Below, one piece after another: positions 16,356 to 24,689 of a stretch of 64,000 nucleotides of DNA; the first letter of the stretch is position 1, and each line of letters starts with the position of its first letter. The translations under genes were made by a program, and so were the position numbers. The notes under the pieces are model-generated. The model saw only the letters and a program-made list of their open reading frames with translations, was not told the DNA's origin and ran no database searches. This DNA is from Amycolatopsis rifamycinica. Its GTDB lineage: Bacteria; Actinomycetota; Actinomycetes; Mycobacteriales; Pseudonocardiaceae. Location of the stretch: contig NZ_JMQI01000005.1 in NCBI RefSeq assembly GCF_000695625.1, forward strand, positions 1-64,000, in the 5' to 3' direction.

Positions 16356-16384
16356 AATGGTATGACCACCAGAGTCATACCATT
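16356..16384. promoter_or_regulatory. 11-7-11 inverted repeat before the CoA-transferase operon
   Basis: AATGGTATGAC-N7-GTCATACCATT, perfect in both arms and AT-rich compared with the surroundings. It sits four bases after the lysR stop and about 87 bases before the CoA-transferase start. It could be the LysR operator for the operon. An intrinsic terminator for lysR is less likely, as the stem is not GC-rich and no T run follows. Confidence 0.7.
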
Positions 16385-16470
16385 GTTCGCATCATGATCA
16401 TTCCCTTCCACGCCGAACGCGCCTACGTTCGTAAGTAGAGCGAAACACCAAGGCGCGAAAGGACGGAAAG

Positions 16471-17631
16471 ATGACGACCGGACCGCTGGACGGCGTGCGT
16501 GTGATCGACCTCTCGACCGTGGTGATGGGCCCGTACGCGGCCCAGATCCTCGGCGACCTGGGCGCCGACGTGATCAAGATCGAGTCCCCCGCGGACACCG
16601 TTCGGGTGGGCGAGTACCGCACCACGCCGGGCATGACCGCGCTGAACCTCAACGTCAACCGCAACAAGCGCAGCGTGGCCCTCAACCTCAAGGACGAGAC
16701 CGAACGCGAGCAGGCGCTCAAGCTGATCGACACCGCCGACGTGCTGATCACCAACATGCGCCCCGGCGCGCTGGCCCGCCTCGGCCTGAACTACGCCGAC
16801 GTCGCCGCGCGCAACCCCCGCCTGGTCTACGCCCACGCGCAGGGCTTCCGCAGCGACTCCGACCGCGCCGGCAACGCCGCCTACGACGAGACCGTGCAGG
16901 CCTCCTCCGGCCTGGTCGACGTGGCCAACCGGGCACTGGGCGAGCCGGTCTACCTGCCGACGATCATCGGCGACAAGGTTTCGTCGCTGACCATCGCCTA
17001 CAGCGTGCTCGCCGCGCTGGTCCACCGGGACAAGACCGGCGAAGGCCAGCAGATCGAGATTCCGATGACCGACACGCTGCTCGCGTTCAACCTGGTCGAG
17101 CACCTCGCCGGGCACACCTTCGAACCGGCCGAGAGCCCCACCGGCTTCGCGCTGTCGATGACGAAGGGCCACGCCGCGGTCCGCACCAAGGACGGTCTCG
17201 CCTGCGTCATCCCCTACAACCCGCAGAACTTCCGCGACTTCTTCGCCGCGGCCGAGCGGCCCGACCTCGCCGCCGACCCGCGCGTGAACGGCGACGCCAT
17301 CAACCGCGCCGACAACGAGTGGCTGAGCGAGCAGATCGCGGTGTGCGCCCCGGCGCTGACCACCGAGGAGTGGGCCGAGGTGTGCGCGAAGCACAGCATT
17401 CCGATGGCGCCGGTCCTGGAACTGGACAACGCCCACGAGGACCCGTACGTCCGGGACGGCCACCTGCTGGACACCGTCGAGCACCCGAGCGAGGGCACCA
17501 TCCGCACGGTCGGCATCCCGGTGAAGTTCTCCGCGACGCCCGGCTCGATCCGCCGCCTGGCCCCGCTGGCCGGCCAGGACACCGCCGAAGTCCTCTCCGA
17601 ACTGGTCCGAACCACCGCCACTTTCACGTGA
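16471..17631 (+). CDS. CaiB/BaiF family III CoA-transferase
   Basis: 386 residues. Family III hallmarks are the N-terminal GPLDGVRVIDLSTVVMGPYA, AQILGDLGADVIKIESP and RNKRSVALNLKD. The catalytic Asp is expected in AAYDETVQASSGL (family: Asp near residue 169 of formyl-CoA transferase). It would move CoA from a donor acyl-CoA to an acid, activating the pathway substrate. It is the first gene of a five-gene operon. The last three residues and stop are encoded inside a perfect 18-bp palindrome. The start ATG follows AAAGGACGGAAAG. Confidence 0.9.
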   Translation: MTTGPLDGVRVIDLSTVVMGPYAAQILGDLGADVIKIESPADTVRVGEYRTTPGMTALNLNVNRNKRSVALNLKDETEREQALKLIDTADVLITNMRPGALARLGLNYADVAARNPRLVYAHAQGFRSDSDRAGNAAYDETVQASSGLVDVANRALGEPVYLPTIIGDKVSSLTIAYSVLAALVHRDKTGEGQQIEIPMTDTLLAFNLVEHLAGHTFEPAESPTGFALSMTKGHAAVRTKDGLACVIPYNPQNFRDFFAAAERPDLAADPRVNGDAINRADNEWLSEQIAVCAPALTTEEWAEVCAKHSIPMAPVLELDNAHEDPYVRDGHLLDTVEHPSEGTIRTVGIPVKFSATPGSIRRLAPLAGQDTAEVLSELVRTTATFT

Positions 17632-17676
17632 AAGTGTTCCGGAGTGGCGACTCCAGGTCACTTTCACGTGAAAGTG
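17619..17676. repeat. Two copies of an 18-bp perfect palindrome
   Basis: CACTTTCACGTGAAAGTG at 17619-17636 and again at 17659-17676, 40 bp apart. The first contains the stop codon of the CoA-transferase gene; the second lies in the 67-bp gap before the enoyl-CoA hydratase gene. Each can form a 9-bp hairpin in RNA, or serve as a protein-binding dyad. It may be a dispersed palindromic repeat or an intra-operon control point. Confidence 0.85.
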
Positions 17677-17698
17677 CCCCCCTTGGGAAGTGGAAGTC

Positions 17699-18448
17699 AT
17701 GAGTGAAGTACGCACCGAACGGATCGGCAGCACCCTGCTGATCACGATCGACCGGCCCCAGGCCCGCAACGCGGTGAACGCCGCCGTCGCGGCCGGGCTG
17801 GCCGCCGCCCTCGACGAACTCGAGAGCGACCCCACGCTCCGGACGGGTGTCCTGACCGGCGCCGAGAACACCTTCAGCGCCGGCATGGACCTCAAGGCCG
17901 CGCTCAAGGGCGAGTCGCCGGAAATCCCAGGCCGCGGGTTCGGCGGCCTGACCGAAGCCGAGCTCACCAAGCCGCTGATCGCCGCCGTCGAAGGGTTCGC
18001 CATGGGCGGCGGGTTCGAGCTGGCGCTGGGCTGCGACCTCATCGTCGCCGCCGAAGATGCGAAGTTCGGCCTCCCCGAGGTCAAGCGCGGCCTGATCGCC
18101 GCGGGCGGGGGCGTGATCCGGCTGCCGAAGCGGATCCCCCACCACCTCGCGATGGAGTTCCTGCTCACCGGCGAGCCCGTCACCGGCCGCCGCGCCGGCG
18201 AGCTGGGCCTGGTCAACCGCGTGACCGCGAACGGCGACGCCGCCGCCGTCGCGCTGCAGCTGGGCGAGAAGCTGGCGGAGAACGCGCCGCTCGCGCTCGC
18301 CGCCGTCAAGAAGATCGTGCGCGGCTCGGAGGCCGAAGCCTTCGCCCTGCAGCGCGAAGAGACCAAGAAACTGATGCAATCCAGGGACGTCCAAGAAGGC
18401 ATGACCGCCTTCGCCGAGCGCCGCGCTCCGAAGTGGACAGGCCAATGA
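17699..18448 (+). CDS. Enoyl-CoA hydratase/isomerase (crotonase family)
   Basis: 249 residues from the ATG of MSEVRTERIGSTLLITIDRP. Crotonase features are RPQARNAVN, the oxyanion-hole segment TFSAGMDLKAALKG, and FAMGGGFELALGCDLIVAAE followed by FGLPEVKRGL. The catalytic Glu pair of true hydratases is only partly matched (Glu in LPEVKRG present), so isomerase or other crotonase chemistry remains possible. A GTG three codons upstream is an alternative start. Its stop overlaps the next ATG by four bases. Confidence 0.88.
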   Translation: MSEVRTERIGSTLLITIDRPQARNAVNAAVAAGLAAALDELESDPTLRTGVLTGAENTFSAGMDLKAALKGESPEIPGRGFGGLTEAELTKPLIAAVEGFAMGGGFELALGCDLIVAAEDAKFGLPEVKRGLIAAGGGVIRLPKRIPHHLAMEFLLTGEPVTGRRAGELGLVNRVTANGDAAAVALQLGEKLAENAPLALAAVKKIVRGSEAEAFALQREETKKLMQSRDVQEGMTAFAERRAPKWTGQ

Positions 18449-19191
18449 AGATCGAAGAAGTCCGCCGTCACATGACGACCCCGCTGACCGCCCCGGCGTT
18501 CGCGCCCGTGGTCCCGAGGTTCACCGACCGCGAGTACCTCAACATCGTCTACCGCACCGACGCCGACGCCCTGCGCGCGGTCGTCCCGGAGCCGCTGCGG
18601 ATCGAAGAACCGTTGGTGCGCTTCGAGGTCATGAAGATGGGCGACGTCTCCGGCTACGGCCCGTACACCGAGTCGGGCCAGGCGATCGAGGTCAGCTTCG
18701 ACGGCGAGCGAGGCGAGTACCTGCACGCGATGTACCTCGACAACTTCCCGGCCACCGCATCCGGCCGCGAGGTCAGCGCGTACCCGAAGACCGTCGGCAG
18801 CCCGGGTCTCTATGTCGACAACGGCGTCCTCGTGGGCACCCTGGACTACGGGACGCTGCGGGTGGCCACCGCGACCATGGGCTACAAGCACCACGAACTG
18901 GATGCCCGCGAGGCCGAGCGCCAGATCACCGTCCCGACGTTCATGCTCAAGACGATCCCCGGCTACGACGGCGCCCCGCGCGTGCAGGAACTGGTCCGCA
19001 CCGAGATCTCCGACGTCGTGGTCAAGGAGGCCTACACCGGCCCGGCGCGGCTGCAGCTGTTCCAGCACGTCCTGGCCCCGCTGGCCGACCTGCCGGTGCT
19101 GGAGGTCGTCTCCGCGAGCCACATCCGCACCGACCTGACGCTCGCCCCGGTCAAGCCGGTCTTCGACTACCTGAAGGGAGCCCAGGCATGA
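18445..19191 (+). CDS. Acetoacetate decarboxylase family protein
   Basis: 248 residues. The Schiff-base lysine of this family is expected in VSAYPKTVGSPGLY; other recognisable parts are LRAVVPEPLRIEEPLVRFEV and FMLKTIPGYDGAPRV. Known members decarboxylate acetoacetate or perform aldolase/dehydratase chemistry through the same lysine. Overlaps of four bases on both sides (ATGA) place it firmly in the operon with the hydratase and the dehydrogenase. Together they suggest degradation of a branched or 3-oxo acid. Confidence 0.88.
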   Translation: MKIEEVRRHMTTPLTAPAFAPVVPRFTDREYLNIVYRTDADALRAVVPEPLRIEEPLVRFEVMKMGDVSGYGPYTESGQAIEVSFDGERGEYLHAMYLDNFPATASGREVSAYPKTVGSPGLYVDNGVLVGTLDYGTLRVATATMGYKHHELDAREAERQITVPTFMLKTIPGYDGAPRVQELVRTEISDVVVKEAYTGPARLQLFQHVLAPLADLPVLEVVSASHIRTDLTLAPVKPVFDYLKGAQA

Positions 19192-20093
19192 AGAACGCCG
19201 CAGTCATCGGCGCGGGCACCATCGGCCTGTCCTGGACGGCGCTGTTCGCCCACCACGGCCTGACCGTCCAGGTCACCGATCCCCGTCCCGACCTCGCCGA
19301 GGCCGTCTCGCAGGCACTGGCCCGGTTCGCCCCGCACCTCGGCACGACCGCCTGCGAGCTGGCGAGCCGCGTCCACATCGCCGAGAACGTCACTGAATCA
19401 GTGAAAGAAGCGGATGTGGTCCAGGAGAACGGGCCGGAGAACGTCGAGTTCAAGAAGGACCTGTTCAAGCAGCTCGTCGAGGAAGCACCGGAGCACGCGC
19501 TGCTGCTGAGTTCGTCGAGCGCCATCCCCTCGACCGCGTTCACCGGCGAGATCGACGGCCGCCGGATCCTGATCGGCCACCCGTTCAACCCGCCACACCT
19601 GATCCCCCTGGTCGAGGTGGTCCCCGGCGAGCGCACCAGCGAGGAGTCCGTGCGGCAGACCGTCGACTTCTACACCTCCCTCGGCCGCACGCCGGTCGTG
19701 GAACGCAAGGAGATCGCCGGGTTCGTCGGCAACCGGCTGCAGAACGCGCTCAGCCGCGAGGCGATCTACCTCGTCGAGCAGGGTGTCGTCACGCCGGAAG
19801 ACCTCGACAAGGTGATCACGAACTCGCTCGGGATCCGCTGGGCCACGGTCGGGCCGTTCCTCGGTTCGCACCTCGGCGGTGGCCCCGGCGGCTACCGGCA
19901 CATGGCCGAGCACATCGGCAAGTCCATGAAGAAGATGTGGGCCGGGCTGGGCACCCCCAGCCAGGGCCCCGAAGAGCAGGAACGGCTCATCGAAGCCGTC
20001 GAAAAGGCTTACGGCTCCTCCACGTACTCGGAACTCGCCGAGACGCGCGACCGCAAGCAGCTCGCCGTCCTGACGGCATTGGAGGAGAACTGA
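19188..20093 (+). CDS. 3-hydroxyacyl dehydrogenase, lambda-crystallin/carnitine-dehydrogenase-like
   Basis: 301 residues. The N-terminal Rossmann motif is AAVIGAGTIGLSWTALFAHH with Asp in VQVTDPRPD, pointing to NAD+. The active-site segment reads SSSSAIPSTAF and GHPFNPPHLIPLVEVVPGE. The HPFNPPH form is typical of L-carnitine, L-gulonate and lambda-crystallin dehydrogenases, whereas 3-hydroxybutyryl-CoA enzymes usually read FFNPVP. The substrate may therefore be a free hydroxy acid rather than a CoA ester. It is coupled to the upstream gene by ATGA, and the acyl-CoA dehydrogenase starts two bases after its stop. Confidence 0.88.
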   Translation: MKNAAVIGAGTIGLSWTALFAHHGLTVQVTDPRPDLAEAVSQALARFAPHLGTTACELASRVHIAENVTESVKEADVVQENGPENVEFKKDLFKQLVEEAPEHALLLSSSSAIPSTAFTGEIDGRRILIGHPFNPPHLIPLVEVVPGERTSEESVRQTVDFYTSLGRTPVVERKEIAGFVGNRLQNALSREAIYLVEQGVVTPEDLDKVITNSLGIRWATVGPFLGSHLGGGPGGYRHMAEHIGKSMKKMWAGLGTPSQGPEEQERLIEAVEKAYGSSTYSELAETRDRKQLAVLTALEEN

Positions 20094-20094
20094 C

Positions 20095-21291
20095 ATGACC
20101 ATGGAAGCACTCGAAGGCCAGCTGACCGCCGACTTCTACAACTACGAGACGCTGCTGAGCGACGAAGAGCGCAAGCTGCTGGTGCGGGCCCGCGACTTCA
20201 TGCGCACCGACGTCAAGCCGCTGGTGAACGAGAACTGGGAAGCCGGCACCTTCCCGAAGGAGCTCATCGGCCTCTTCCGCGACTCGGGCCTCGCGGGCCT
20301 GCCCTACGAGGGCTACGGCGAGCACAAGCCGGCGGTCAGCCACCTCCTCACCGGCATGATGGCGATGGAGATGAGCCGCACGGACGCCTCGGTGGCGACG
20401 TTCTTCGGTGTCCACAACGGACTCGCGATGTACTCGATCTACGCCGGCGGCAGCCAGGAGCAGCGCGACCGCTGGCTCCCCGAGATGGCCGCGATGGACA
20501 AGATCGGCGCGTTCGCGATGACCGAACCGCTCGGTGGCTCCGACGTCGCGGGCGGCATGCGCACCACCGCCAAGCGCGACGGTGACAGCTGGGTCCTCAA
20601 CGGCGCCAAGAAGTGGATCGGCAACGCGACCTTCGCCGACTACGTCGTGGTGTGGGCGCGGGACCTCGACGACAACCACGTCAAGGGTTTCGTCGTCGAG
20701 AAGGGCACGCCGGGCTTCGTGGCGGAGAAGATCCAGGGCAAGACGGCGTTCCGGATCGTCGAAAACGCCGAGATCACCCTGACCGACGTCCGGGTGCCGG
20801 AGGAGAACCGCCTGCAGGGCATCGACTCCTTCCGCGACGTCGCCGAGATCCTGCGCGCCACCCGCGGTGGCGTGGCCTGGCAGGCACTGGGCGTGATGGT
20901 CGGTGCCTACGAGCTCGCGCTCGACTACGCCAAGGAGCGCCGGCAGTTCGGCCGGCCGATCGCCCGCTTCCAGCTGGTGCAGGACCTGCTCGTGAAGAGC
21001 CTCGGCAACATCACCGCCTCCTGGGGCATGCTGGTGCAGCTCGCCCGCCTGCAGGACGCGGGGATCTTCCAGGACGAGCACTCGTCGCTGGCCAAGGCGT
21101 TCGTCACCGCGCGGATGCGCGAGGTGGTCGCCTGGAGCCGCGAGATCTTCGGCGGCAACGGGATCGTGCTGGAGTACGACGTCGCGCGGTTCTTCGCCGA
21201 CGCCGAGGCGATCTACTCCTTCGAAGGGACGCGCGAGATGAACACCCTGATCGTCGGCAAGGCGATCACCGGGCAGTCCGCGTTCGTGTGA
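20095..21291 (+). CDS. Acyl-CoA dehydrogenase, glutaryl-CoA-dehydrogenase-like
   Basis: 398 residues. FAD-enzyme signatures are AFAMTEPLGGSDVAGGMRTT and WVLNGAKKWIGNA, with RRQFGRPIARFQLVQDLL and REIFGGNGIVLEYDVARFF. The C-terminal SFEGTREMNTLIVGKAITG holds the expected catalytic base (Glu in FEGT) and resembles glutaryl-CoA dehydrogenases and plant ACX4. It is the last gene of the LysR-linked operon. The terminator hairpin at 21311-21339 follows and is shared with the converging LCP gene. Confidence 0.9.
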   Translation: MTMEALEGQLTADFYNYETLLSDEERKLLVRARDFMRTDVKPLVNENWEAGTFPKELIGLFRDSGLAGLPYEGYGEHKPAVSHLLTGMMAMEMSRTDASVATFFGVHNGLAMYSIYAGGSQEQRDRWLPEMAAMDKIGAFAMTEPLGGSDVAGGMRTTAKRDGDSWVLNGAKKWIGNATFADYVVVWARDLDDNHVKGFVVEKGTPGFVAEKIQGKTAFRIVENAEITLTDVRVPEENRLQGIDSFRDVAEILRATRGGVAWQALGVMVGAYELALDYAKERRQFGRPIARFQLVQDLLVKSLGNITASWGMLVQLARLQDAGIFQDEHSSLAKAFVTARMREVVAWSREIFGGNGIVLEYDVARFFADAEAIYSFEGTREMNTLIVGKAITGQSAFV

Positions 21292-21300
21292 GGGAGCGGC

Positions 21301-22578
21301 TCAGTTGACGCAGCCGGCGGCCGTACTGGCCGCCGGCTGTTTCGTGTCCGAAGTGCCCGGAGTGCCCGAAGTGCCCGGCGTCGGCACCGTCGTCGCCGTG
21401 GCGGCCACCGGCTTCACGCCGCCGGTCGTGTCGTCGCCGGCCGCCCGGACCGCCGCGGTGCTGATCGCCGTGCGGACGAACTGCTGGACCTGCGCCGGGT
21501 CGACCTTGACCGCGTCGCCGTCGGACGGCGTCGCCAGCGACAGGCTCTGCACCGGGATGGTGGCGAACGCGATCGCGCCCGAGGTCATCCCCCGCAGCTG
21601 CTGCGCGAAGCTCAGGATGTCCCAGCCCCTGTCCAGCACCACCGAGCCCTGCACCGCGCCGACCAGCGAACCCAGCTTCGACGGGTCGGTGAACGTGCCC
21701 GCGCTGAGCACCTTCTTCGCCATCCCGGAGAGGAACGCCTGCTGCCGCGCGATGCGGTCGAGGTCGCCGTTGAGCAGCCCGTGGCGCTGGCGGACGAAGG
21801 CGAGCGCCTGCGCGCCGGACAGCGTCTGCGGGCCGGCCGCGAAGTCCGCGCCGGAGTAGCTGTCGTGCACCGGCGCCTTGAGGCAGACCTCGACGCCGCC
21901 GACGGCCCGCGACAGCGCGTCGAAGCCCGCGAGGTTGATCGCCGCGTAGTGGTTGATCGTCAGCCCGGTGAACTTCTCCACGGTCTGGATCGCGGTCTTC
22001 GCGCCCACCTCGTTCGCCGCCACCTCCAGCTGCGCGCCGGAGAGCCCCTGGGCGCGCAGACCGGACATCGCGGCGTTCTTGCCGCGGCTGTAGGCCGAGT
22101 TGATCTTGTGCTTGCCGTACCCGCCCGCGATGTCCACATAGGAGTCGCGCGGGATCGAGACGGCGGTGGCCGCGGCGCCCCCGGCCGGGATGTGCACCAC
22201 GATGATCGTGTCGGTGGTGTCGCCGCCGTCGTCGCCGCCCCCGGCGTGGAGGGCGTCGAGCACGGTCTGCGGCAACGGGTTGCCGTACGCGTCCGTTCGC
22301 GCGTCGATCCCGACGAGCAGGATGTTCTGGGCGACCCGCAGCGGCTCGCCGGGCGGGGTGTCCTCGACGTCGACCTGAGCGGCCGGCGGGATGACGTCGG
22401 CGGTGACGATGCCGGCGTCCAGGGAACTCAGCTGCGTCCACAGGTAGCCGGTGGCCCCGAGCACCACCGTCGAAACGACGCCGAGCGCGACCCGGCCGCC
22501 GATGCGGCTCCCCCGCGACGACAACAGCACGACGTTCCCCTTGCTTCCCTCTGGCGACTTCCCCTCTTCGAGGATCAC
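21301..22578 (-). CDS. LytR-CpsA-Psr (LCP) family cell-wall ligase
   Basis: 425 residues. A short cytoplasmic N-terminus and one membrane helix (VALGVVSTVVLGATGYLW) precede the LCP domain: NILLVGIDARTD, DTTDTIIVVHIPAGG, AVSIPRDSYVDIAGGYGKHK, NSAYSRG, LAFVRQRHGLLNGDLDRIAR. These contain the Arg and Asp residues that bind polyprenyl-pyrophosphate. LCP enzymes attach arabinogalactan or other glycopolymers to peptidoglycan, consistent with the DprE2 gene next door. The tail is Thr/Pro-rich. Start is GTG at 22578; a GTG 16 codons later with AAGGGGAAC upstream is an alternative. Confidence 0.9.
   Translation of the reverse strand: MILEEGKSPEGSKGNVVLLSSRGSRIGGRVALGVVSTVVLGATGYLWTQLSSLDAGIVTADVIPPAAQVDVEDTPPGEPLRVAQNILLVGIDARTDAYGNPLPQTVLDALHAGGGDDGGDTTDTIIVVHIPAGGAAATAVSIPRDSYVDIAGGYGKHKINSAYSRGKNAAMSGLRAQGLSGAQLEVAANEVGAKTAIQTVEKFTGLTINHYAAINLAGFDALSRAVGGVEVCLKAPVHDSYSGADFAAGPQTLSGAQALAFVRQRHGLLNGDLDRIARQQAFLSGMAKKVLSAGTFTDPSKLGSLVGAVQGSVVLDRGWDILSFAQQLRGMTSGAIAFATIPVQSLSLATPSDGDAVKVDPAQVQQFVRTAISTAAVRAAGDDTTGGVKPVAATATTVPTPGTSGTPGTSDTKQPAASTAAGCVN
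21311..21339 (+). terminator. Intrinsic terminator at the end of the catabolic operon
   Basis: CAGCCGGCGGCC, loop GTACT, GGCCGCCGGCTG, then TTTC. It is a 12-bp perfect stem 20 bases after the acyl-CoA dehydrogenase stop. It overlaps the last codons of the convergent LCP gene, so it could work in both directions. Confidence 0.8.
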
Positions 22579-22738
22579 CGGGTTTGCTGGGAATCAGCTG
22601 AGAAAGTTGTCGGAAACTCGTGACGCTGCCCGATCGGCCGAGCAAGTTCGGGCCGATCGGCCCGTTTTGCCACGCAGGGTAGGGATTCGCGCACTCCCCA
22701 GTGCTGTGTCACCGGCCACAGTAGCCGCCTTCACCGTG

Positions 22739-23485
22739 TCACCGCGGCAGTTTGCGCCAAATGGCGCGAGGCAGAAGGCGCATCGCGAAGAAGACCGGAC
22801 GGAGCATTCCGGGCACCCAGACGACCCCGCGGCCGCGGCGCAGCGCCGCCACCGTCGCCTCGGCCACCTGGTCCGGGGTGCTGGAGAACGGCGCGGGCGT
22901 CATGCCCTCGGTCATCCGCCCGATCACGAAGCCGGGGCGGACGAGCAGCAAGTGGACGCCGGAGCCGTGCAATGCGTCGGCGAGACCGCTCGCGAAGCCG
23001 TCGAGGCCGGCTTTGGCGGAGCCGTAGACGTAGTTCGCGCGGCGCACCCGCACCCCGGCCACCGACGAGAACACGACGAGCCGGCCGTGTCCCTGCGCGC
23101 GCAGCAGGTTCGCCGCGTGGGTCAGCACGCCGACCTGGGCGACGTAGTCGGTGTGCACGATGGCGGCGGCGTGCGCGGCGTCGCGCTCCGCACGCGCTTG
23201 GTCGCCGAGGATGCCGAAGGCGAGCACGATGGTTTCCAGCGGGCCGTGCTCGGCCGCCACCTTCTCCAGGAACGGGCCCTGCGCGGCGAGGTCGTCGGCG
23301 TCGAACTCGGCCGGTTCCACCGTCTCGGCGCCGGCCTCGCGCAGCGCGGCCACCTCCCCGCTCAGGTCCGCGCCCGGCCGCGCGGCCAGCACGAACCGCC
23401 GGACGTCGCCGCTGACCAGGCGTTTCGCCACGGCCAGCCCGATTTCGCTGCGTCCGCCCAACACCAGCACTGTTCCGCTCACCAC
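22739..23485 (-). CDS. dprE2: Decaprenylphosphoryl-2-keto-ribose reductase, DprE2-like SDR
   Basis: 248 residues. The match to mycobacterial DprE2 is specific: LVLGGRSEIGLAVAKRL at the NADH site, AFGILGDQ, VVFSSVAGVRVRRANYVYGS with the catalytic Ser-Tyr-Lys (YGSAKAGLDGF), and the hydrophobic basic end RPVFFAMRLLPRAIWRKLPR. DprE2 with DprE1 epimerises decaprenyl-phospho-ribose to the arabinose donor for cell-wall arabinan. DprE1 is not in this window. The gene is divergent from a sigma factor, with 37 bases between starts. Confidence 0.85.
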   Translation of the reverse strand: MVSGTVLVLGGRSEIGLAVAKRLVSGDVRRFVLAARPGADLSGEVAALREAGAETVEPAEFDADDLAAQGPFLEKVAAEHGPLETIVLAFGILGDQARAERDAAHAAAIVHTDYVAQVGVLTHAANLLRAQGHGRLVVFSSVAGVRVRRANYVYGSAKAGLDGFASGLADALHGSGVHLLLVRPGFVIGRMTEGMTPAPFSSTPDQVAEATVAALRRGRGVVWVPGMLRPVFFAMRLLPRAIWRKLPR

Positions 23486-23522
23486 CGCAGTTTCCCAGTC
23501 CGGGTGCGCTAGCGTTCCCGGG

Positions 23523-24551
23523 GTGGGGCACGCGCGGGACTTCGAGACGCTCGTCGAACGGCACCGCCGGGAGATCCAGGTGCACTGCTACCGGATGCTC
23601 GGTTCGCTGGCCGACGCCGAAGACCTCGCGCAAGAGACGTTCCTGCGCGCGTGGAAGGGCCGCGAAGGGTTCGAGGGCCGGGCGAGCGTGCGCACCTGGC
23701 TCTACCGGATCGCGACGAACGCCTGCCTCGACGTCCTCGCCCGCCGTCCGCGGCGCGTGCTGCCCGACCAGCTCGGCCCGGCCGGGGAGCCGGACGGGCC
23801 GATCGCGGCGGCCGACCTGCCGTGGCTCGAGCCGTACCCGGACCGGCTGCTCGAGGGCGCGGCCCCCGACGACACCGGCGCCGCCGTCGTCGAGCGGGAG
23901 ACCATCGAGCTGGCCTACCTCGCCGCCGTCCAGTACCTCCCGCCGCGGCAGCGGGCGACGTTGATCCTGCGAGACGTGCTCGGCTGGTCGGCGAAGGAGA
24001 CGGCGGCGTTGCTGGAGACGAGCGTGGCTTCGGCGAACAGCGCGCTCCAGCGCGCTCGTGCGACGTTGCGTGAGCGGTTGCCCGCGCGGCGTGCGGAGTG
24101 GACGGTCGGCGACGCGACGGCCGAGGAAACGGCGCTCCTGAAGCGGTTCATCGCCGCGTACGAAGCCGGCGACCCGTCCGCGGTCGCCCGGCTGCTGCAC
24201 GAAGACGCGCAGGCCATCATGCCGCCGTACCCGTTGTGGTTCGGCAGCCGCGCTTCGATCGTCCGGGCGCTCTCGCATTCGCTGGCCCCGGCGTCGCCGG
24301 ACTGCGTCGGGCAGTTCCGGATGCGGCCGGTGCGCGCCAACCGCCAGCCGGCGGTGGCCACCTACCTGAAGCGCCCGGGAGAGCACGACCACCGGTGGTT
24401 CGGTGTCACCTTGTTCACCATCGAGGCCGGGTGGATCACGGCGATGGCCGCGTTCGAGTCGGCCACGGCGGCGGCGTGGGGCCTGCCGGAGACGTGGCCC
24501 GGAGAGCACGACGACCACGGGTCCGCGGGAAAGATGCAAAGAAACGCATAG
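23523..24551 (+). CDS. RNA polymerase sigma-70 factor with C-terminal SnoaL-like domain
   Basis: 342 residues from a GTG. Region 2 is FETLVERHRREIQVHCYRML through DLAQETFLRAWKG and RTWLYRIATNACLD; region 4 is LPPRQRATLILRDVLGWSAK followed by ASANSALQRARATL. From about residue 200 a SnoaL/NTF2-like domain follows (ALLKRFIAAYEAGDPSAVAR, GVTLFTIEAGWITAMAAFE). This is the layout of the actinobacterial SigG/TIGR02960-type extracytoplasmic sigma factors. They lack a separate anti-sigma gene and are thought to be controlled by the C-terminal domain. A strong hairpin terminator follows. Confidence 0.9.
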   Translation: MGHARDFETLVERHRREIQVHCYRMLGSLADAEDLAQETFLRAWKGREGFEGRASVRTWLYRIATNACLDVLARRPRRVLPDQLGPAGEPDGPIAAADLPWLEPYPDRLLEGAAPDDTGAAVVERETIELAYLAAVQYLPPRQRATLILRDVLGWSAKETAALLETSVASANSALQRARATLRERLPARRAEWTVGDATAEETALLKRFIAAYEAGDPSAVARLLHEDAQAIMPPYPLWFGSRASIVRALSHSLAPASPDCVGQFRMRPVRANRQPAVATYLKRPGEHDHRWFGVTLFTIEAGWITAMAAFESATAAAWGLPETWPGEHDDHGSAGKMQRNA

Positions 24552-24569
24552 ATATCGCGCACCGAAAAA

Positions 24570-24608
24570 GCCCGGGTGGGTGATTCACGAGGAATCACCC
24601 ACCCGGGC
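24570..24608. terminator. 17-bp-stem hairpin between convergent genes
   Basis: GCCCGGGTGGGTGATTC, loop ACGAG, GAATCACCCACCCGGGC, with AAAAA immediately upstream. For the minus-strand whiB transcript that A run becomes a T run after the stem, so the element best fits a terminator of whiB and probably works for the sigma gene too. Confidence 0.85.
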
Positions 24609-24689
24609 GCGCACTCGGCCGGAATCGATTTCTTCCGGATTCGGTGGTGGTACTCGCGGCCGCCGGGAAGAGGTCACCGGGGCGGCGCG

